In this document: one piece after another, positions 7,739 through 16,705 of the stretch | Layout of the letters: every line of letters starts with the position of its first letter | Position numbering within the stretch: the first letter of the stretch is position 1 | DNA from: Cytophagaceae bacterium | GTDB taxonomy: Bacteria > Bacteroidota > Bacteroidia > Cytophagales > Cytophagaceae | Direction of reading: 5' to 3' | Assembly (NCBI GenBank): GCA_025454925.1 | Contig: JALONM010000017.1 | Location: 1 to 52,752 of the forward strand | Length of the DNA: 52,752 nucleotides | Position numbers and translations under genes: made by a program | The notes under the pieces: model-generated | What the model was told of the DNA's origin: nothing | The model's input: the letters and a program-made list of their open reading frames with translations, nothing else | Databases searched by the model: none

Positions 7739-9649
7739 CTATCGGAAGCGGCTTTGATTTTCTATAAACTGGAACATGGCTTCAATTTCGCAATCTTCAA
7801 ATGCTGGAAATGCTGTCATTTCGGTGTTATTATATTTTTCGTACAATGCCATAGCATAAGGATCACCAGTACGAATTAATTGTTGGGAATTCCTCACCCA
7901 ACGGGAGAACATTATTGTACTCATTCTTCTGCCCACAAATGCTAAATCCGGGCCTACCCAATCGTTGCCAATTCTATGACACGCTAAACAATTTCCTTCA
8001 AACAATTCTTTGCCACGAATCGCATTTGCTTCTGAGGAACAACATGGGCAATAAAATGCTACGGATTTCAATTCTTGCATCATCCCTTCCATTCTGTGAT
8101 TTTCCTCAACCTTAGCATTCTGCTTTTTTATGCTTGAGCGCAGGCTCATATCCTGAGTAATTTTATTGAAAGCTTTGTAGGTTCGCTGAAATGAAAGTTC
8201 TTTGTTGAGATCCTCTTGTGAGATGGGATTCAACGCCAGATCAAGATGAATAGAATCACTTCCATAAAAATCCTTGGATCCGAAATACAACTGCTCAGCC
8301 TTTTTGGCAATCACTATTCCTCTAATCAACATTCCAGACTTATATTGAAATGAAAAATCATTTCTATGTAGATCTTCTTCGTTATGGGCAGCCCAAATAC
8401 TTTTAATTTCAGGAAGCACCAAATAGTAGTACACTTGATCATAAGCTTCCTGCCTTTTGACAGTATAATTCATCTTGACTGAGGTATAACAAGTCCCAAT
8501 AGCATACCAACCCAATTTTTCGAGTCGATACTCTCTTCGTGCTATCAACATCTGATCGTATTCCTGTTGAAGGGCCTTTAGCTTTTCTTCGTCCCGCTTT
8601 ACAGAAACTTGATAAGCATTCTCCAAAGAACGGATTTGATTCTCCAAGTTAGCTTTCTTCCGTTTGATCGTTTCATAGTACTTTGAGGCTGAAATTCTTT
8701 TTTCTACTCTACCTAACTTCTGAGCAGCAAAGGAATTGAACACCTCCTTTTCGCATGAATTTGCTAACACCGCTGCCATAGAATCGATTTTCCATAAGGG
8801 CATATCAAGATTTTTTAAATATACCTCCAAAATCTCTGCATGGCCCATTTTATGAATAGCCTGGACCCTACTTTCAAATTCTTTGGTAGCCACTAAGGTA
8901 TTTTCAAACTTTGAATCTTTTAATGCCTTTATCAAGGCTGGATTGGCGCCACAATTTCTTTGATGGTAGTAAATGACATCATCACTTCCCTCAGAAACAT
9001 AATCTGTGTGATAGTACCGAGCAGACAAACTATAATATAAGCTATCTCGAAGTTCGGTGGTAAGGCTATCGTATCCGAGAAATGGCAAGTACTTTTCTAT
9101 AGTAGATTCTAATCCAACCGGAACAAAAGATAATTCGGAAAGAGGCACTGTAGTTAAATACTTTTCAGATTCAACTTTATTCTTCCAACGAAATTTCCCA
9201 TTTTCCAACTCACCATTGACCATTGTCTGACTTGATGTTCCGAAATACGAAAGTGATTTCCCGCTGCGCAATCGAACATTTTGATTTTTGTATTGGGCAG
9301 AAATTTGCACCACCTCTTCCAAACCAATTTGCTCCTGATCGTTCAATTCACTGGTAAAGCCATTGAGTAAGATTTGCGAAGAATTTCCTAATACATTAAA
9401 TTTCAATTGAATGTCTCCACGTATCAAATTTCCTTCCTCATCTTCAAACGTATTTGCAGGAATAATTAAAGTACTGCCGCTGGGGTCTGTCAGAATGGAT
9501 TCTTCAGATGCATCTACGGTATAAATTTGATCTTTCGATTGCAATTCCGGCAACAACTTGGAAAGTATTCCATGTCCATCGGCAACCTCTTTAGGATTAG
9601 AACAACCAATTAGAAAAACAGCAGCTAGAAGAGAAAATAGTTGTTTCAT
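7739..9649 (-). CDS. large lipoprotein with C-terminal cytochrome c domain
   Basis: A 636-residue protein with a lipoprotein signal (lipobox ending in Cys16, FLIGCSNP). The N-terminal part (about 45-150) has the GSTLIIPANTFEDEEGN beta-rich module typical of Bacteroidota surface proteins. A charged coiled coil lies near 325-370. The last 90 residues are a mono-heme cytochrome c domain with CLACH at 554-558 and a likely axial Met611 (TEMTAFP). Shortly before it is an extra cysteine cluster, FYCPCC. The protein should be membrane-anchored with the heme domain in the periplasm or at the surface, acting in electron transfer. What the long N-terminal region does is not recognisable. The combination is unusual; the TonB receptor lies upstream across a repeat-bearing gap. 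Confidence 0.8.
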   Translation of the reverse strand: MKQLFSLLAAVFLIGCSNPKEVADGHGILSKLLPELQSKDQIYTVDASEESILTDPSGSTLIIPANTFEDEEGNLIRGDIQLKFNVLGNSSQILLNGFTSELNDQEQIGLEEVVQISAQYKNQNVRLRSGKSLSYFGTSSQTMVNGELENGKFRWKNKVESEKYLTTVPLSELSFVPVGLESTIEKYLPFLGYDSLTTELRDSLYYSLSARYYHTDYVSEGSDDVIYYHQRNCGANPALIKALKDSKFENTLVATKEFESRVQAIHKMGHAEILEVYLKNLDMPLWKIDSMAAVLANSCEKEVFNSFAAQKLGRVEKRISASKYYETIKRKKANLENQIRSLENAYQVSVKRDEEKLKALQQEYDQMLIARREYRLEKLGWYAIGTCYTSVKMNYTVKRQEAYDQVYYYLVLPEIKSIWAAHNEEDLHRNDFSFQYKSGMLIRGIVIAKKAEQLYFGSKDFYGSDSIHLDLALNPISQEDLNKELSFQRTYKAFNKITQDMSLRSSIKKQNAKVEENHRMEGMMQELKSVAFYCPCCSSEANAIRGKELFEGNCLACHRIGNDWVGPDLAFVGRRMSTIMFSRWVRNSQQLIRTGDPYAMALYEKYNNTEMTAFPAFEDCEIEAMFQFIENQSRFR

Positions 9650-9938
9650 ATGTATGTAGGGTCAACATTCGCCTTGATTCATCTAAGATCAACGTATAAC
9701 AATTGAAAGATGAATACCTAAATAAGTAACGATATGGCTTCAATTTATTTCCATGTTTCAAAAATTCCACCCATAAACACGCTTCTATTTAACCAACTCT
9801 GTTAATCGCATTTACTTCGTGTTCCTATTTATCACCATTAAACCCAAAATCCAAGAAGTTGATAGCATTTTGTACTGCAGCTCATTCTTCAGCCACTACA
9901 TTTCCAGTATTTAGAATTCAAACTCAAGTCTTTATATT

Positions 9939-10061
9939 GGGCGTGTCCCTTGTGGTGGCGCTAGGAGCGCCACATCACTGCGGGCCGGGCTATCGCTGCA
10001 AGCCATGGTGGCGGCGCCTGTAGCGCCACCATGGGCTTTACACTCTATCCCTCACGCAAAA
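9939..10061 (+). repeat. modular GC-rich dispersed repeat, copy A
   Basis: It starts GGGCGTGTCCC and ends CTCTATCCCTCACGC, with the core GGGCCGGGCTATCGCT between two hairpins. Hairpin 1 has 8-bp arms (GTGGCGCT and its complement). Hairpin 2 has 10-bp arms (CATGGTGGCG and its complement). The same boundary and core blocks recur at 22441-22560 (inverted) and 51769-51838. Confidence 0.75.
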
Positions 10062-10069
10062 CCAGCCCT

Positions 10070-10111
10070 GGATCTACGATCCATAAGTTTTATCCATTGT
10101 GCGCTTCGGTT
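10070..10111 (+). repeat. second dispersed repeat family, copy 1
   Basis: This 42-bp stretch matches 33574-33615 at 36 of 42 positions, including the GATC-containing palindrome at the start and TGTGCGCTTCG versus AGTGCGCTTCG near the end. Both copies sit in intergenic DNA. Confidence 0.6.
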
Positions 10112-10148
10112 AAAAATCTGTCGCTAATTCTTGCCATTTGTATTTCTT

Positions 10149-12518
10149 TTAAAAATTAACTTTATATCCCAGGTAAGGGAAAATTCCAAGCTGATATTCC
10201 GTCCGTACTTCTCCTTTTTCGGAATCCCAGAATTCTGTTAAAACATTCTGACGATTGCTTACATTATCCGCGGCAATAAAAAAGTTATGAGAAGCCTTTG
10301 CCCGATTTACGTTATACGAAATTTTAATGTCGGTTCTAAAATACGCTTTCACCTTCTGGTCATAGGCTTCGTTATACCTCAACCGTTGTTCTCCCGCTGC
10401 CTTTGAGGCAGCCACATCCACCGGAATAATTCGACGTCCTCCGGAATGTGTCATTTTAATATCCAAGGAAATGGTTCTTCTGTTTTCCTTGTCCAGGTGA
10501 AATTCTTTTCCAGCCAGGCCGTTTACCACATGCCCCAGGTCAAAGGCCGTGCGACGCCATTGCTGATCATTTCCCTGATATTCCGAACGGAATACTGAAA
10601 CTGTAGACAGGAAATAATAATCTTTATTAAAAAACCGTTCCAGCGTAACTTCTGCTCCGTAATTTCTCCCCAGACCCTTGTTCACCAAACTATCAATAGG
10701 GCTAACCGTATAGGAAGCTCCCGTATTGATGACAGAATAAATTTGCTCCCGCGAACCTGAATTTTCACTTACAGGAACCCGATATAAATATTGGTAATAG
10801 GCTTCAGCTTTTAATCGGAGTTGGGAAGTTAGTGCTCTTTTGTATCCAGCCACCACATGCAGGCTGCGCATCAAGTCCAATCGTTGATTAGGAGCCAGGT
10901 ATTGCTTACTCTTCTCATCGTACACTTTGTATTGATACATAAATAATGGCAACGTTTGACTGTGCATACCCGAAGAAAGACTCCAGGTAGTTTTGTCGTT
11001 GGCCTGAAAAACGATTCCTAATCTAGGTTCCAGCGTACTCGACTTTGACAATGCAAAATATTGACTGTATAATCCGGCGTTCATCTCTACTTTCTCCGAA
11101 ATTTTTTCATTCCAATGTACATACGCTTGTGTAAGCCAAGAATGTCCCTGATTGTCCCAACCTACATGCGACAGACTATCGTCTTCACTGTAATATTGCT
11201 CATAATTTTTATAAAATAGACGCCGGGCGGTAATTCCAGTTCTCAAAGTGCGTCGAGCATTGAATTTGTGGGTCACTACATATTGAAAAAGGTGATGCCC
11301 TTCGGCATTGCGCAAATCTTCTACTTCCAGCAATGACTTATCGGTATAATCGGCATTCTCCAGATAATTAATGGCCGCTCCTGAAAAAGAATACGACAGC
11401 TTTGCTTTGGTTTTCATTCCAACTCTATGTTCATGGCTTATGCCTGCTGCTGCCATATCGGAAGTAAACCTGGAGCTGTAGCCCGATACAGGACGTATAA
11501 TGGTATCGGCCTGCGGATAAGTGAGGTCAATTTTACTTTTCCCTCCGATTCCCCACACCGTAAATGTTCCCATTTTATTGGTAGGAATATGTATTTTAAA
11601 GTTAACATCGTGGTATTGAGGTATGCCGTTCGCTCCGATAGAAACTCCCAATTTTTCCAAAGCCCCGAACGTAAAAAACCGGTAGCTCACTACATAGGAA
11701 GCCTTGGATTTTTTTGTAAATGGCCCTTCCGTAAGGTACTCCAAGCCACTCAAGCCAATTTGAATAGTATTTTCTCTCTTGTTATTATTACCCTTTCGAA
11801 GTCTCACATCAAAAACAGCCGCCGTGCGGTTTCCGTACTCAGCAGGGAAAGCACCGGTTAGAAAATCTGAATTGGCTAATAAATTGTTATTAAGGACAGC
11901 GAACGCACCTCCTGAATTTCCAGTAAACGTGAAATGGTTCGGATTGTAAATGTCCACTCCTTCCATACGCCATAAAACACCTATAGGAGAATTTCCGCGA
12001 ACAATAATATCATTTCGTTGATCTCCTGCTCCACCCACACCAGCATACGAAGAAGCCATGCGGCTAGGGTCGTTTCTCGAACCGGCAAAACGGTTCACGT
12101 CTTCCGCTCTTAATACCTGAACGCTGTTGGTTATAAGTGCATTCTGGGCCTGATTCTTATCGCGCTTTCCAAGCACCGACACTTCTTTCATTACTTTAAA
12201 ATTTTCTTCCATAAAAATTTCGAGTACCGATTCTTTCCCCGACTCGACCTGAATGCTGAGTGTTCCGCTTTTATATCCTTCTTTAGAATATTGAATTTCC
12301 TGCCGGCCAATGGCAACCTGAGGAAGAATAAAAATCCCATTGGTATCACTCACCGTTTCGAGAGTTTGGGTTGCGTTGCGAAGTACCATCCTCACGCCCA
12401 TGAGCGGAGTGGAAATATCTTTGTCTACTACCGTTCCTCGCACTGTTTGACTAAGTTGCTGCGCCATAGTACCCTGTGCGATTAGAAAAAAGAATATGCA
12501 GGTAAATGCTTGTTTCAT
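10149..12518 (-). CDS. TonB-dependent outer-membrane receptor
   Basis: The 789-residue protein has a signal peptide (MKQAFTCIFFFLIAQGTMAQ), an N-terminal carboxypeptidase-regulatory-like domain (about 26-105: VRGTVVDKDISTPLMGVRM and the DTNGIFILP strand), a plug domain (about 118-240: RNDIIVRGNSPIGVLWRMEG) and a beta-barrel ending in aromatic F. No SusD gene is nearby, so a glycan-import pair is not indicated. The substrate is unknown. The plug stretch GNSPIGVLWRMEGVDIYNPNH is typical of the CarboxypepD_reg-like receptor group of Bacteroidota, members of which often lack an assigned ligand. It is monocistronic or co-transcribed with the cytochrome lipoprotein across a long gap. Confidence 0.9.
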   Translation of the reverse strand: MKQAFTCIFFFLIAQGTMAQQLSQTVRGTVVDKDISTPLMGVRMVLRNATQTLETVSDTNGIFILPQVAIGRQEIQYSKEGYKSGTLSIQVESGKESVLEIFMEENFKVMKEVSVLGKRDKNQAQNALITNSVQVLRAEDVNRFAGSRNDPSRMASSYAGVGGAGDQRNDIIVRGNSPIGVLWRMEGVDIYNPNHFTFTGNSGGAFAVLNNNLLANSDFLTGAFPAEYGNRTAAVFDVRLRKGNNNKRENTIQIGLSGLEYLTEGPFTKKSKASYVVSYRFFTFGALEKLGVSIGANGIPQYHDVNFKIHIPTNKMGTFTVWGIGGKSKIDLTYPQADTIIRPVSGYSSRFTSDMAAAGISHEHRVGMKTKAKLSYSFSGAAINYLENADYTDKSLLEVEDLRNAEGHHLFQYVVTHKFNARRTLRTGITARRLFYKNYEQYYSEDDSLSHVGWDNQGHSWLTQAYVHWNEKISEKVEMNAGLYSQYFALSKSSTLEPRLGIVFQANDKTTWSLSSGMHSQTLPLFMYQYKVYDEKSKQYLAPNQRLDLMRSLHVVAGYKRALTSQLRLKAEAYYQYLYRVPVSENSGSREQIYSVINTGASYTVSPIDSLVNKGLGRNYGAEVTLERFFNKDYYFLSTVSVFRSEYQGNDQQWRRTAFDLGHVVNGLAGKEFHLDKENRRTISLDIKMTHSGGRRIIPVDVAASKAAGEQRLRYNEAYDQKVKAYFRTDIKISYNVNRAKASHNFFIAADNVSNRQNVLTEFWDSEKGEVRTEYQLGIFPYLGYKVNF

Positions 12519-12686
12519 AAGTTCCTTATCATTTGATAGTATGACAGAATAAAAGCATTATACCCCCATGAACTTTTCATTCCAGGGAAAGTTTTTTAGA
12601 CATCCACCTTGATTTTGTTTCCTTTTGAAACTCTTTAGGATCCGTTTTACTTGTTTTTTTTCTAATTTTTACCAATTTTCATACTT

Positions 12687-13649
12687 ATGAAAAATCTCTA
12701 CTACTCTCTTTTTTGGCTGGTAATTCTTTCTGTTACGAATGGCCAAACGCCTCAACAGATCAGCTTATCCATCGATCATCCCAGTTATTGCGTTCCTTTC
12801 ATGGATCCCCCTCCTGAATACCTGGAATTAAGCAATCTGGAATCTGGCAGATCATATCGAGTATTTATTGAATCAGAAATGATTGAAGAATTTGAGGCCG
12901 GCTCTACTAGCTATCAGGTAGATCTTATCATTCCCATACTTTCCAATGAATTGCTTGACCAAGGTTTTGAAACCATTTATAAAAATTGGTGTGCTCAAAA
13001 TTCGTACGACATCCATGTGCAGGCTCTCAACGACGATGAAATAAACTGGACCGATATGCTGGACAGAGATACCTTGAAAATTTCCAATCCATATGTACCA
13101 GGGAATTTTTGCAGAGTCACCTCTTCTGCTCCTGTCTGCTCTACCGGCACCTACCAATTCACGTTTCATCAGGTGAGTGCAGGAGAGAGATTCTCGTTTC
13201 TCAAAACTTCCTACGTTGGCTCCGGCTCCGATATTGTAATATCGGTTATGATGGATACAGTGGCTCTTAACAGTGTATCGTTTCCCAACATGCTCTATGT
13301 GGTGCGTAATTCTGATTGCGGAAATTGTGGTTATATGGGAAAAACCACTTTCCCACAAAAAATATTTGATGTCAACTGCACAGACCTTGAATTAAGTACC
13401 GACGATGCTCAATCGACTCAACGCATCCTTCTATATCCATCCATAGTCAATTCCGATTTGTATTGGAAGAATAATGTAGGCATTGGTCAAGTAACCGTTT
13501 CAGATGTTTTGGGGCGTGTACTCTTACAAATTCCATTGCAAACGTCCGAAGGAAAGATAAGTCTTGCAGACTGGAAACCGGATATCTACGTGGTAAGGAT
13601 GGTACTGTCGGACGGCAGTTCGCAAACAACCCGAATCTTTAAACAATAA
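12687..13649 (+). CDS. secreted protein with T9SS type A sorting domain
   Basis: A 320-residue protein with a signal peptide (MKNLYYSLFWLVILSVTNG, cleaved before QTPQ). The N-terminal 230 residues are cysteine-containing and beta-rich and match no family I recognise. The last 75 residues form a type A T9SS sorting domain: LLYPSIVNSDLYW, VTVSDVLGRVLLQ and the closing IYVVRMVLSDGSSQTTRIFKQ. It should be exported and anchored to, or shed from, the surface. A strong bidirectional terminator follows. Confidence 0.8.
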   Translation: MKNLYYSLFWLVILSVTNGQTPQQISLSIDHPSYCVPFMDPPPEYLELSNLESGRSYRVFIESEMIEEFEAGSTSYQVDLIIPILSNELLDQGFETIYKNWCAQNSYDIHVQALNDDEINWTDMLDRDTLKISNPYVPGNFCRVTSSAPVCSTGTYQFTFHQVSAGERFSFLKTSYVGSGSDIVISVMMDTVALNSVSFPNMLYVVRNSDCGNCGYMGKTTFPQKIFDVNCTDLELSTDDAQSTQRILLYPSIVNSDLYWKNNVGIGQVTVSDVLGRVLLQIPLQTSEGKISLADWKPDIYVVRMVLSDGSSQTTRIFKQ

Positions 13650-13724
13650 AAGTAATTCTCATTTTTAGTAGCTGGTAGTCTGAATAGATTTGTTCTTGAA
13701 AAGACGTTCATTTTACTCCATTCA

Positions 13725-13761
13725 AAAACTAGTCCTGCCTATAAAAGGCAGGACTAGTTTT
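13725..13761. terminator. bidirectional intrinsic terminator
   Basis: A perfect 16-bp stem (13725-13740 with 13746-13761, AAAACTAGTCCTGCCT and its complement) has a 5-nt loop. It lies between the convergent T9SS cargo gene and hemS. A T-run flanks it on each strand, so it can serve both. Confidence 0.85.
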
Positions 13762-13763
13762 TT

Positions 13764-14801
13764 TTAAATGCCATTTAGCAAGGTACTCCACGTTTCTAAT
13801 TCCGGTTTGCCTGGTTTTCTTTTTCCAAAAATCAATGCAATATTTTCTCCGGCTTTGTTGTACGCTTCCAACGAATGCACCAATCCGTCGCGGGTAGGCT
13901 TGCATACTATCCAACATTGGTGAAGTGCGTCTTCACGTAGGTGAAGATTTAATTCAGGATCTAAAATATTGTACCAGGGTGCCGTTTCTTTCAACTGGTA
14001 AATGGAGCCGGTATGAATTTGAATACATGCGTGATTTCCAACAAAAATCATGATTTCCAGTTGTTGAGCCACCGCACCTTGTAGTACCGTGCGTAGCGAG
14101 GTAGCAGGCACCAATCGGGCAAATCCATCGGGGGCTAGTCGCAAGGCCTGCGTACGGCTTAGTTGAAACCGTTTCAGCAATCCAAAAAAATCATGAGTAT
14201 CCTGGAGTGCTCTCCATTCTTTTTGAAATGCAGGCACATCAATTTCTTTGTCGGGACGCTCGGGTGTTGGTTGAATTTTTTCGGAGCAGATTTCCAGTAG
14301 CTCCGTTTGTATGGGTGCTTTAAACCTGTCAATGAATTGGTAAAAGTAGGATTCGTTGCTTCTTTCTGTCAAAAAAACCTTATGGACCGCAGTTCCTGTT
14401 TCATCAAAAAATTGTATACTTTGCCGGGCACCTTCTTTCACCGCGAAAACAAATTTCCAGGTATTTAAAAACATACGGAGATCAATATCCGGACCTAATA
14501 CCAAACCGTTGTTCCCGGAAAACGATATCTGTTCGTAAATGCCTTTTCTCTCCAATACGGCCTCGTTGTTGCGTGTTAAGGCCATTACATAACCCAGGGA
14601 AGGCAACTGTGCCAACATTTCTTTGATGTCTCCTTCAAGTCGCCAGGTGTTGCTTCCCATTTGGGTCGCCAGCAATTCAGCCTCGGTGGTTTGAAGTTGC
14701 AGAGCAGCTTCACGAATGCGTAGAGAAGGATGTTCCAGTTTAAACTGATCCCAACGTTCTCGTAATGTGTTTGGTGTTTTTGTATTCATATTGGTAACCA
14801 T
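13764..14801 (-). CDS. hemS: HemS/HmuS-family cytoplasmic heme-binding or degrading protein
   Basis: The 345-residue protein is the two-lobed HemS/ChuS type. The second lobe carries QDTHDFFGLLKRF, in which His203 corresponds to the proximal heme ligand of Yersinia HemS. It continues with VGNHACIQIHTG and the NLHLREDALHQ-W-V-KPTRDG block typical of the family. These proteins accept heme delivered by the ABC importer and sequester or degrade it. It is not the large CobN-like protein called HmuS in Porphyromonas. It is the last gene of the operon, 21 nt after hmuV, and a bidirectional terminator follows. Start may be 14801 or the ATG at 14789. Confidence 0.9.
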   Translation of the reverse strand: MVTNMNTKTPNTLRERWDQFKLEHPSLRIREAALQLQTTEAELLATQMGSNTWRLEGDIKEMLAQLPSLGYVMALTRNNEAVLERKGIYEQISFSGNNGLVLGPDIDLRMFLNTWKFVFAVKEGARQSIQFFDETGTAVHKVFLTERSNESYFYQFIDRFKAPIQTELLEICSEKIQPTPERPDKEIDVPAFQKEWRALQDTHDFFGLLKRFQLSRTQALRLAPDGFARLVPATSLRTVLQGAVAQQLEIMIFVGNHACIQIHTGSIYQLKETAPWYNILDPELNLHLREDALHQCWIVCKPTRDGLVHSLEAYNKAGENIALIFGKRKPGKPELETWSTLLNGI

Positions 14802-14822
14802 AAAATCTAAGGTTTAATTATT

Positions 14823-15617
14823 TTATTTTGTTTGCATTGAAAAAACGAAATGTGGTTTTCCTTCTATACTTGAAAAGCTTACTTGGCCGGGTATGGAAAA
14901 TACTTCCTCCCACAATGCCGCAGATGCCACGAGGGATGTTGGTCCTTGCGCCCTCACGCTTCCAGCTTTCAGTACTAACAAATAATCGGAACATTGCATC
15001 GCCAGATTAATGTCGTGTAAAATAGCCAGCACCGACAATCCACGTTGACACAGTTCATTCAACATTTGAACCATTCGGTATTGCTGATGAAGATCCAGGC
15101 TGGAAGCAGGCTCATCGAGGAATAATATTTTTCCCGTAAGATCTTCTTCGGCCACTCCCAATTGAGCCAATACACGCGCCAATTGGACTCTTTGTTGCTC
15201 CCCTCCCGAAAGGGAAGAATAGTTTCTGTTTTTCAGACGCCATACATCTGCACGCTGCATGGCATTCTGAATATGCCATTGACGTTGAGCTTTGGTATCC
15301 GATTGACGAAACGCAAATCGTCCCATCTCCACCACTTGCACTGCACTATAAGGAACTTCAGAAAGTATTTGTTGAGATAGTACGGCCCTTGTTTGTGCCA
15401 ATGGCAAAACATTCCATCGTGGCAAGGGAATTCCTTGGATATAAATTTCGCCGGTATAACCATTCAATTCTCCGGAAGCACACTTCAATACCGTGGATTT
15501 ACCGTCACCATTAGGGCCTAACAAAGCAGTAAAGGAGCCCGGTGGCATGGAAAAGGAAACAGACTGGATAAGAAATTTATTATCCTTTCGATAGGAAATT
15601 GATTGACATTCGATCAT
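14823..15617 (-). CDS. hmuV: heme ABC transporter ATP-binding protein HmuV
   Basis: I place the start at ATG 15617 (264 residues), because it forms an ATGA overlap with the hmuU stop; the longer open frame runs into hmuU and is not family-like. Walker A is GPNGDGKST (Asp at the usual variable position), the signature is LSGGEQQRVQLAR, Walker B ILFLDEPASSLDL and the switch His is in ILHDINLA. This is the ATPase of the type II importer that brings heme through the inner membrane. It pairs with HmuU and HmuT encoded immediately upstream. Confidence 0.93.
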   Translation of the reverse strand: MIECQSISYRKDNKFLIQSVSFSMPPGSFTALLGPNGDGKSTVLKCASGELNGYTGEIYIQGIPLPRWNVLPLAQTRAVLSQQILSEVPYSAVQVVEMGRFAFRQSDTKAQRQWHIQNAMQRADVWRLKNRNYSSLSGGEQQRVQLARVLAQLGVAEEDLTGKILFLDEPASSLDLHQQYRMVQMLNELCQRGLSVLAILHDINLAMQCSDYLLVLKAGSVRAQGPTSLVASAALWEEVFSIPGQVSFSSIEGKPHFVFSMQTK

Positions 15618-16705
15618 ATCGGTTGAAAGGATTTTTTTAATTTCAATAAGATCCAAATAAGCACTGGGGTACCAAGTAAGGACGTGATGATTCCAATGGG
15701 CAATTCGGCAGGAACCACAAGGGTGCGGGCCAAGGCATCGGCGAAGGTCAGTAATGCAGCCCCTGCCACAACCGAACAAGGCAATAACCAACGATTATCG
15801 GAACCAAGCACATGGCGCAGTACGTGCGGCACTGCCAGGCCTACAAATCCAATTATTCCCGAAACAGAAACACAGGCTCCTATACAGGCCGTAGTAAGCA
15901 GTAATACTGATTTTTTTAGTCGCTGTGTATTCACGCCACTGGCTCTTGCATTGGCCTCTCCCAAGGCATACAGGTTAAGTTCGGTCGCTTTCATGGGCAA
16001 TAACAGGCAGGGAAGAACGACGAAGGGAGTTAAAGCCAGCAGCGAGGGCCAGGTGGCTCCTCCTACACTACCCAACATCCAAAAGGTGATGTTTCGCAAT
16101 CGCTCATCGTCGGCATAAAAGATCAGCAAGCCAGTCAGGGAACCAGCCAAGGCATTGATGGATATTCCAGCCAATAAAATCATGGAGGTTTGTATTTGTC
16201 CTTTCTGTTGAGAAAGTGCATACACGGCACTACCTGAAATAAAAGCACCTGCAAAAGCTATAAACGACAAGCTATATGGCTCCAACCAGGCATAAAAGAA
16301 ATTACCTGAAGGCAAGCACCCGGCGAGCAGTATGCCAGCTGCTGCGAATAAGGAAGCTCCTGAAGAAATACCTATAAACGATGGATCGGCGAGAGGATTC
16401 CTAAACAAGGATTGTAATGCTACCCCACATACCGACAAGCCCGCTCCAATCAGCATCGACATGCCCACGCGGGGCAAGCGTATCTGCAGCAGTACCTCTT
16501 TCAGTACTTGGTCTGCCTGAGATTTTGTGGAACTCAAAAAGAATTCTTTTAGTAATTGCCACTGAAAAGAAACCGGAATGGACATGGCTCCAATTTCCAA
16601 CGAAAACAGACAAGACAGCAGCAGCAGGATCAACAACATCCCTGCAATGCCTGCATGTTTCCTACTTTCGAGGAAGGTATCCGCTGCGTTCGATTTCTTA
16701 ATCAT
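15614..16705 (-). CDS. hmuU: heme ABC transporter permease HmuU (FecCD family)
   Basis: The 363-residue protein has about ten membrane segments and FecCD hallmarks: RLPRVGMSMLIGAGLSVCG, QSLFRNPLADPSFIGISSGA, GIIGFVGLAVPHVLRH and the C-terminal PAELPIGIITSLLGTPVLIWIL. It is the homodimeric permease for heme uptake from the periplasm. It overlaps hmuT by 4 nt upstream and hmuV by 4 nt downstream, which points to translational coupling of the three importer genes. Confidence 0.93.
   Translation of the reverse strand: MIKKSNAADTFLESRKHAGIAGMLLILLLLSCLFSLEIGAMSIPVSFQWQLLKEFFLSSTKSQADQVLKEVLLQIRLPRVGMSMLIGAGLSVCGVALQSLFRNPLADPSFIGISSGASLFAAAGILLAGCLPSGNFFYAWLEPYSLSFIAFAGAFISGSAVYALSQQKGQIQTSMILLAGISINALAGSLTGLLIFYADDERLRNITFWMLGSVGGATWPSLLALTPFVVLPCLLLPMKATELNLYALGEANARASGVNTQRLKKSVLLLTTACIGACVSVSGIIGFVGLAVPHVLRHVLGSDNRWLLPCSVVAGAALLTFADALARTLVVPAELPIGIITSLLGTPVLIWILLKLKKSFQPI

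Larger units (their letters stand above)
9650..10148. other. intergenic region carrying two repeat elements
   Basis: This 499-bp gap between the TonB-dependent receptor and the cytochrome lipoprotein is AT-rich up to about 9938. It then holds a GC-rich modular repeat (9939-10061) and a copy of a second repeat family (10070-10111). I found no gene in it. Confidence 0.7.

Noticed and set aside
11427-11861. 144-codon plus-strand frame inside the TonB receptor
   Set aside because: Antisense shadow of the clearly conserved receptor gene.
14823-15791. Longer start for HmuV
   Set aside because: The extra 58 residues read into hmuU and are unlike ABC ATPases; the ATGA overlap at 15617 gives the normal length.
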